From NCBI GenBank assembly GCA_041918615.1, contig JAYRVH010000081.1, positions 147,035-211,034 on the forward strand: a stretch of 64,000 nt of DNA, written 5' to 3'. The stretch's first letter is position 1, and every line of letters begins with the position of its first letter. The notes below the pieces were generated by a model. The model ran no database searches, was not told the origin of the DNA, and saw nothing but the letters and a program-made list of their open reading frames with translations. Of the stretch, positions 61,274 to 64,000 are shown piece by piece. Position numbers and translations under genes: made by a program. This stretch comes from JAEUJM01 sp041918615. Lineage in GTDB: Bacteria; Actinomycetota; Acidimicrobiia; Acidimicrobiales; DATDAH01.

Positions 61274-61711
61274 TCAGCCTGCGGGTTGCGGGGCGGCGGG
61301 GCGGGTGGTGAAGCGCAGTTCCCAGTCCTCGCGGGTCTCGTCGTCGATCCACATCTTCCAGACGAGGCGTTGGTGGGCAGGAAGGGGAACGCCCACCAGG
61401 TTCACGGCCATGGGTAGGTCGATCGGCGTGCCCTCGGGGAGGCCCGAGGGACGGCCCACCTCGAACTCGCCGCTCACCATGATGGGCTGGTCGCCCTCGG
61501 GTGTGGGCCGCGGCACCGGCTGGCCGTCGGCGTCCACCAGTTCCAGCCGCCAGCGGTGGGTGAGGTTCGTCTGGTCCCAGGGCACGTCGATCTTGACGGC
61601 CACAGCCATGGTGGTGGGCCCTGGCCCGGCCACCGACCAGCCGCCGCCCATCACGTAGAGCTTGTTCTCTGCGACCTGGGCGAAGTCGGCGAGCAGCAAC
61701 ATGACTCTCAT
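61274..61711 (-). CDS. Hypothetical protein (DUF6941-like)
   Basis: 145 aa. RVMLLLADFAQVAENKLYVMGGGWSVAGPGPTTMAVAVKIDVPWDQTNLTHRWRLELVDADGQPV is the recurrent sequence of this actinobacterial family, followed by a beta-rich second half (FEVGRPSGLPEGTPIDLPMAVNLVGVPLPAHQRLVWKMWIDDE). All-beta, no signal peptide; function unknown. Convergent with the SNF2/SWIM operon. Confidence 0.82.
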   Translation of the reverse strand: MRVMLLLADFAQVAENKLYVMGGGWSVAGPGPTTMAVAVKIDVPWDQTNLTHRWRLELVDADGQPVPRPTPEGDQPIMVSGEFEVGRPSGLPEGTPIDLPMAVNLVGVPLPAHQRLVWKMWIDDETREDWELRFTTRPAAPQPAG

Positions 61712-62173
61712 CGAGCGCTCACCCCCTCGTCGGGAACCGCGGCGGGGCTGATGTCGAGGGTGGTCACACCAGACAGTGTGCCCGCCGGCCCGCCCGTCGG
61801 CGTCGTCGTGCGGATCGATCCCACACCACGCCGCGTCGAGCGAGGTGCTCGAGGGCTGCCTGGCGCGCAACGACCGGGTCGTGCTTCCTACGTTCGTGTT
61901 CGTGGTCTCCATCTGCGCGGCGAGGCCGCCGGCCCCGGCCTGGCCCTGGGTTCTGTCGGAGCGGTTGTCGGGCGGGGTCCCGAACGGGCGGCACCCGGGA
62001 GGAATTCTCGGGTTTGGTGCTTGCGGCGGCCGGGCGCTGCGGGTAGGGTATCGAACATCAGTTCGCAGTCCTGAAGGAGTGCACCGGTCCCGGTCCGCCG
62101 GGTTCGGAAGGGCGCCCAGCAGGTCGACTGCCACTTCCCCTGTTGTTGACGGTGTCGTTGGGAGTGGTGTGTC
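61712..62173. other. 462-nt intergenic region with SOS-like box
   Basis: No convincing gene; the open frames crossing it lack protein-like composition. It contains the SOS-like box at 62051-62065 about 110 nt before the HNH gene and an AAGGAG-like stretch (about 62075) that does not lead to an in-frame start for the HNH gene. Confidence 0.6.
62051..62065. promoter_or_regulatory. LexA/SOS-like box upstream of the second DUF222-HNH gene
   Basis: TCGAACATCAGTTCG contains CGAAC-N4-GTTCG, a full match to the actinobacterial/bacillar LexA consensus. It shares TCGAACAT-N2-GTTC with the site at the first DUF222-HNH gene (35259-35272). Confidence 0.75.
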
Positions 62174-63418
62174 GTGTCCCCTGAACTGTTGAACGTCATC
62201 GAGGCTCTCGAGAAGCTCCGTACGGTCGGGTGGGCCAACGAGCCGCCGTCGACGTTGGGTGATGTTGCGGTCGCGCTGGTGGAGGCCGGGTCGGTGCTCG
62301 ATGCGGTCACCGTCGAAGCGGTCGGCGCGTTGGATGCCTCGAAGGAACACAAGGCCACCGGTGACTTCTCGGCCGCCCATTATCTGGGCCGGCGGTGTCG
62401 CGCCCGCCACGAGACGATGACCCGCCTGCAGCGGGCCGCCCGCAAGCTGCGCGACATGGCCCACACCGCCGAGGCGTTCGCCGCGGGTCAGATCACCTTG
62501 GACCACGTCGACGTGCTCATCAACGCGAACCGGCCGAAGCTGGCCGACCTGTTCGCCCGCGACGAGGAACTCCTGGTCGGCTACGCGCTCACCCGCACGT
62601 TCGACGGGTTCAACGCCGAGGTGAAGGCGTGGACCGCCATCGTGATGCCCGAGGACGCCGAGGAACGCGCCGCCCGCCAGGACGACGAACGGTCGCTGCA
62701 CCTCTCCGAGACCTTCGAAGGCCAGGGCAAGCTCGACGCCTGGCTGTCCCAGGCGGGCTACCACGAGGTCCACACCGAGCTCGACCGCCACACCCAACGG
62801 CTCCTGGAGCAGGATTGGGCCGAAGCCCGGGAGCGGTTGGGCGACGCCGCCACCGCGCTCGACCTCCGACGCACCCCGGCGCAGCGCCGCCACGACGCCC
62901 TCATCGAGATGGCCAGGGCGTCGAAGGCCCACGCAGGGATCGGCCCCGGGCCCGATCTCGGCACCACCATCGTGTGCGACCACGACACCTACCTCACCGC
63001 ACTGGCCCGCATCCTGGCCAAGGTCCGCGGCGACGACCCCGACTCGTTCCGCTACCCGCTGGCCCGGCGCTGCGAGTGGGCCAACGGTGACCCCGCCACC
63101 CCCGAACAGGCCGTGTGGGCTTCGATCGCCGGGTGGTTCGACGTGCTCGCCCTCGACGAAGACGGCGTCCCCCTCAACTACAGCGACCGCCGGCGGTTCT
63201 TCCAGGGCCGCCAACGCGACGCGCTCATGATCGCCTTCCCCCGTTGCGACCAGCCCGGCTGCGACATCCGATCCCTCCACTGCCAGATCGACCACCTGCT
63301 CGCCTGGATCGACGGCGGCCTCACCGACGCCGTCAACGGCCGGCCTCGATGTACTGGCCACAACCTCTGGAAAGAGTGGGTCACCGCCCAGCTACGACGC
63401 CGACGAACGTCGCCCTGA
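62174..63418 (+). CDS. DUF222 / 13E12-type protein with C-terminal HNH-like domain
   Basis: 414 aa. Helical DUF222 region (ARHETMTRLQRAARKLRDMAHTAEAFAAGQITLDHVDVLINANRPKLADLFARDEELLVGYA...) and a C-terminal HNH near 357-395: CDQPGCDIRSLHCQIDHLLAWIDGGLTDAVNGRPRCTGHNLWKE. His-to-His spacing is preserved, but the H-H dyad of the first copy reads Q-I-D-H here, so nuclease activity is less certain. The two copies are only distantly related in sequence. GTG start. Confidence 0.9.
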   Translation: MSPELLNVIEALEKLRTVGWANEPPSTLGDVAVALVEAGSVLDAVTVEAVGALDASKEHKATGDFSAAHYLGRRCRARHETMTRLQRAARKLRDMAHTAEAFAAGQITLDHVDVLINANRPKLADLFARDEELLVGYALTRTFDGFNAEVKAWTAIVMPEDAEERAARQDDERSLHLSETFEGQGKLDAWLSQAGYHEVHTELDRHTQRLLEQDWAEARERLGDAATALDLRRTPAQRRHDALIEMARASKAHAGIGPGPDLGTTIVCDHDTYLTALARILAKVRGDDPDSFRYPLARRCEWANGDPATPEQAVWASIAGWFDVLALDEDGVPLNYSDRRRFFQGRQRDALMIAFPRCDQPGCDIRSLHCQIDHLLAWIDGGLTDAVNGRPRCTGHNLWKEWVTAQLRRRRTSP

Positions 63419-63489
63419 TCCCGGGCCGCCCCAACTGGCCAACCGTCTTTCCAAGGGAGCCGCACCCCATTGCGCCCGGACGCGGGCGA

Positions 63490-64000
63490 CTACGGGTGGT
63501 GGAGGGCGGCGTTGATGGTGGTGGTGTTGGCGGCGGTGATGTTGAAGGTGGCGGCGCCGGCGTAGTCGGGGCTGTTGTCCCAGTATTCCTGGGTGCGGCC
63601 GCCGTTGGGGTCGACGAAGGTGGCCCGGTAGGTGCCGGTGGCCAGTCCGGGGAGGGTGTAGGTGCCGTTGGCGGCGGTGACGGCGCCGCCGGCGATGCCG
63701 GTGGGCCCGATGGCGATGGCCCACGCGCCGGCGAGGGGGGTGGCGGCGGGCTCGTCGCCGATGGTGCCGGCCATGGTGCCGGTGTTGGGGTTCAACGCGG
63801 CGTTGGCGGTCCCGGGGGCGGTGACCGACACCGCGGAGCCCAGGCCGGTCGAGGGGAGGTTGTCGAACCATTCCATGTCGTGGCCGCCGGTGGCGTCGAG
63901 GAACGCCAGTTTGTAGTCACCCGCGGCCAGGTCCAGGGTGTATTGGCCCGACGCGTTGGTGGCCGCGGCCCGCACGATCTGGTAGTCCGCGGCCCGTAAC
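63490..64000 (-). CDS. C-terminus of a secreted carboxypeptidase-regulatory repeat protein (partial)
   Basis: The frame is open to the window edge; 170 residues are visible. LRAADYQIVRAAATNASGQYTLDLAAGDYKLAFLDATGGHDMEWFDN and AGAWAIAIGPTGIAGGAVTAANGTYTLPGLATGTYRATFVDPNGGRTQEYWDNSP are two beta-sandwich repeats closely related to those of the protein at 53.5-56.9 kb (compare LRAADYQLVEGAVADSAGRYVLPVAPGGYRVEFIDP). It is probably a paralogue of that secreted protein; its N-terminus lies beyond the window. Confidence 0.85.
   Translation of the reverse strand, partial: LRAADYQIVRAAATNASGQYTLDLAAGDYKLAFLDATGGHDMEWFDNLPSTGLGSAVSVTAPGTANAALNPNTGTMAGTIGDEPAATPLAGAWAIAIGPTGIAGGAVTAANGTYTLPGLATGTYRATFVDPNGGRTQEYWDNSPDYAGAATFNITAANTTTINAALHHP

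Noticed and set aside
61274..63361. A 695-codon minus-strand frame extending the DUF6941-like gene under the HNH gene
   Set aside because: The extension is antisense to the DUF222-HNH gene and not protein-like; the family starts at ATG 61711.

Overview
The window is uniformly GC-rich and densely coded, with many GTG starts. It carries genes typical of free-living Actinomycetota: a wax-ester synthase/DGAT-type acyltransferase, cytochrome P450, DUF222-HNH (13E12-type) proteins, a PIG-L deacetylase, a LAL-type LuxR regulator, an OxyR/KatG pair and an SNF2/SWIM pair. The style suggests an Acidimicrobiia-like soil or aquatic actinobacterium. That placement is inference; there is no rRNA gene, and the only RNA gene seen is one tRNA-Arg(ACG). 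Many genes have a TANNNT -10 hexamer 6-8 nt before ATG/GTG and no Shine-Dalgarno sequence, so leaderless transcription appears common.

Layout. 0.2-5.8 kb: two VOC proteins, a Tat-exported phosphoesterase, a Baeyer-Villiger monooxygenase and an MmcQ/YjbR protein. 6-17 kb: SDR, TSUP transporter, DUF4389 protein, a translationally coupled P450/phosphoesterase pair, Uma2 protein, exported intradiol dioxygenase-like protein, WS/DGAT, alpha/beta hydrolase, a Phd/PIN toxin-antitoxin pair and a SnoaL-like protein. 17-21 kb: secreted fasciclin protein, a decayed MNT-HEPN toxin-antitoxin pair, tRNA-Arg next to a truncated secreted-protein fragment, PIG-L and DHFR-like enzymes. 21-28 kb: ArsR/SRPBCC pair, divergent katG/oxyR, a second PIN module, HAD phosphatase and flavin reductase. 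28-33 kb: a DUF4386 operon and a LAL regulator that share a CACCAC/GTGGTG operator. 33-36 kb: a methyltransferase, a DUF222-HNH gene, and a decayed second copy of the same methyltransferase.

35.8-40 kb is an arsenic island: ArsR fused to a low-molecular-weight phosphatase domain, aquaporin, ArsC, a second ArsR, an ArsI/CadI-type lyase and the ACR3 exporter. The first three genes and the last two form two transcription units with different operators. 40-48 kb: an intact MNT/HepT pair whose MNT carries a fused DNA-binding domain, APH-like kinase, WYL regulator with a DUF gene, an FtsX-like permease and a cupredoxin-like lipoprotein that share a 42-nt upstream element, and a third PIN module. 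48-64 kb: FAD oxidoreductase, metallophosphatase, Gfo/Idh/MocA, a P1B-5-type metal ATPase with C-terminal hemerythrin domain, a large secreted NHL-repeat protein, the SNF2/SWIM operon, a second DUF222-HNH gene, and the C-terminus of another secreted repeat protein cut by the window edge.

The observations most worth following are: SOS-like boxes at both DUF222-HNH genes; the methyltransferase duplication around one of them; an 8-bp repeat whose loss of one unit would restore a broken MNT antitoxin; the repeated dual-palindrome element flanking the permease; and the predicted LAL operator.
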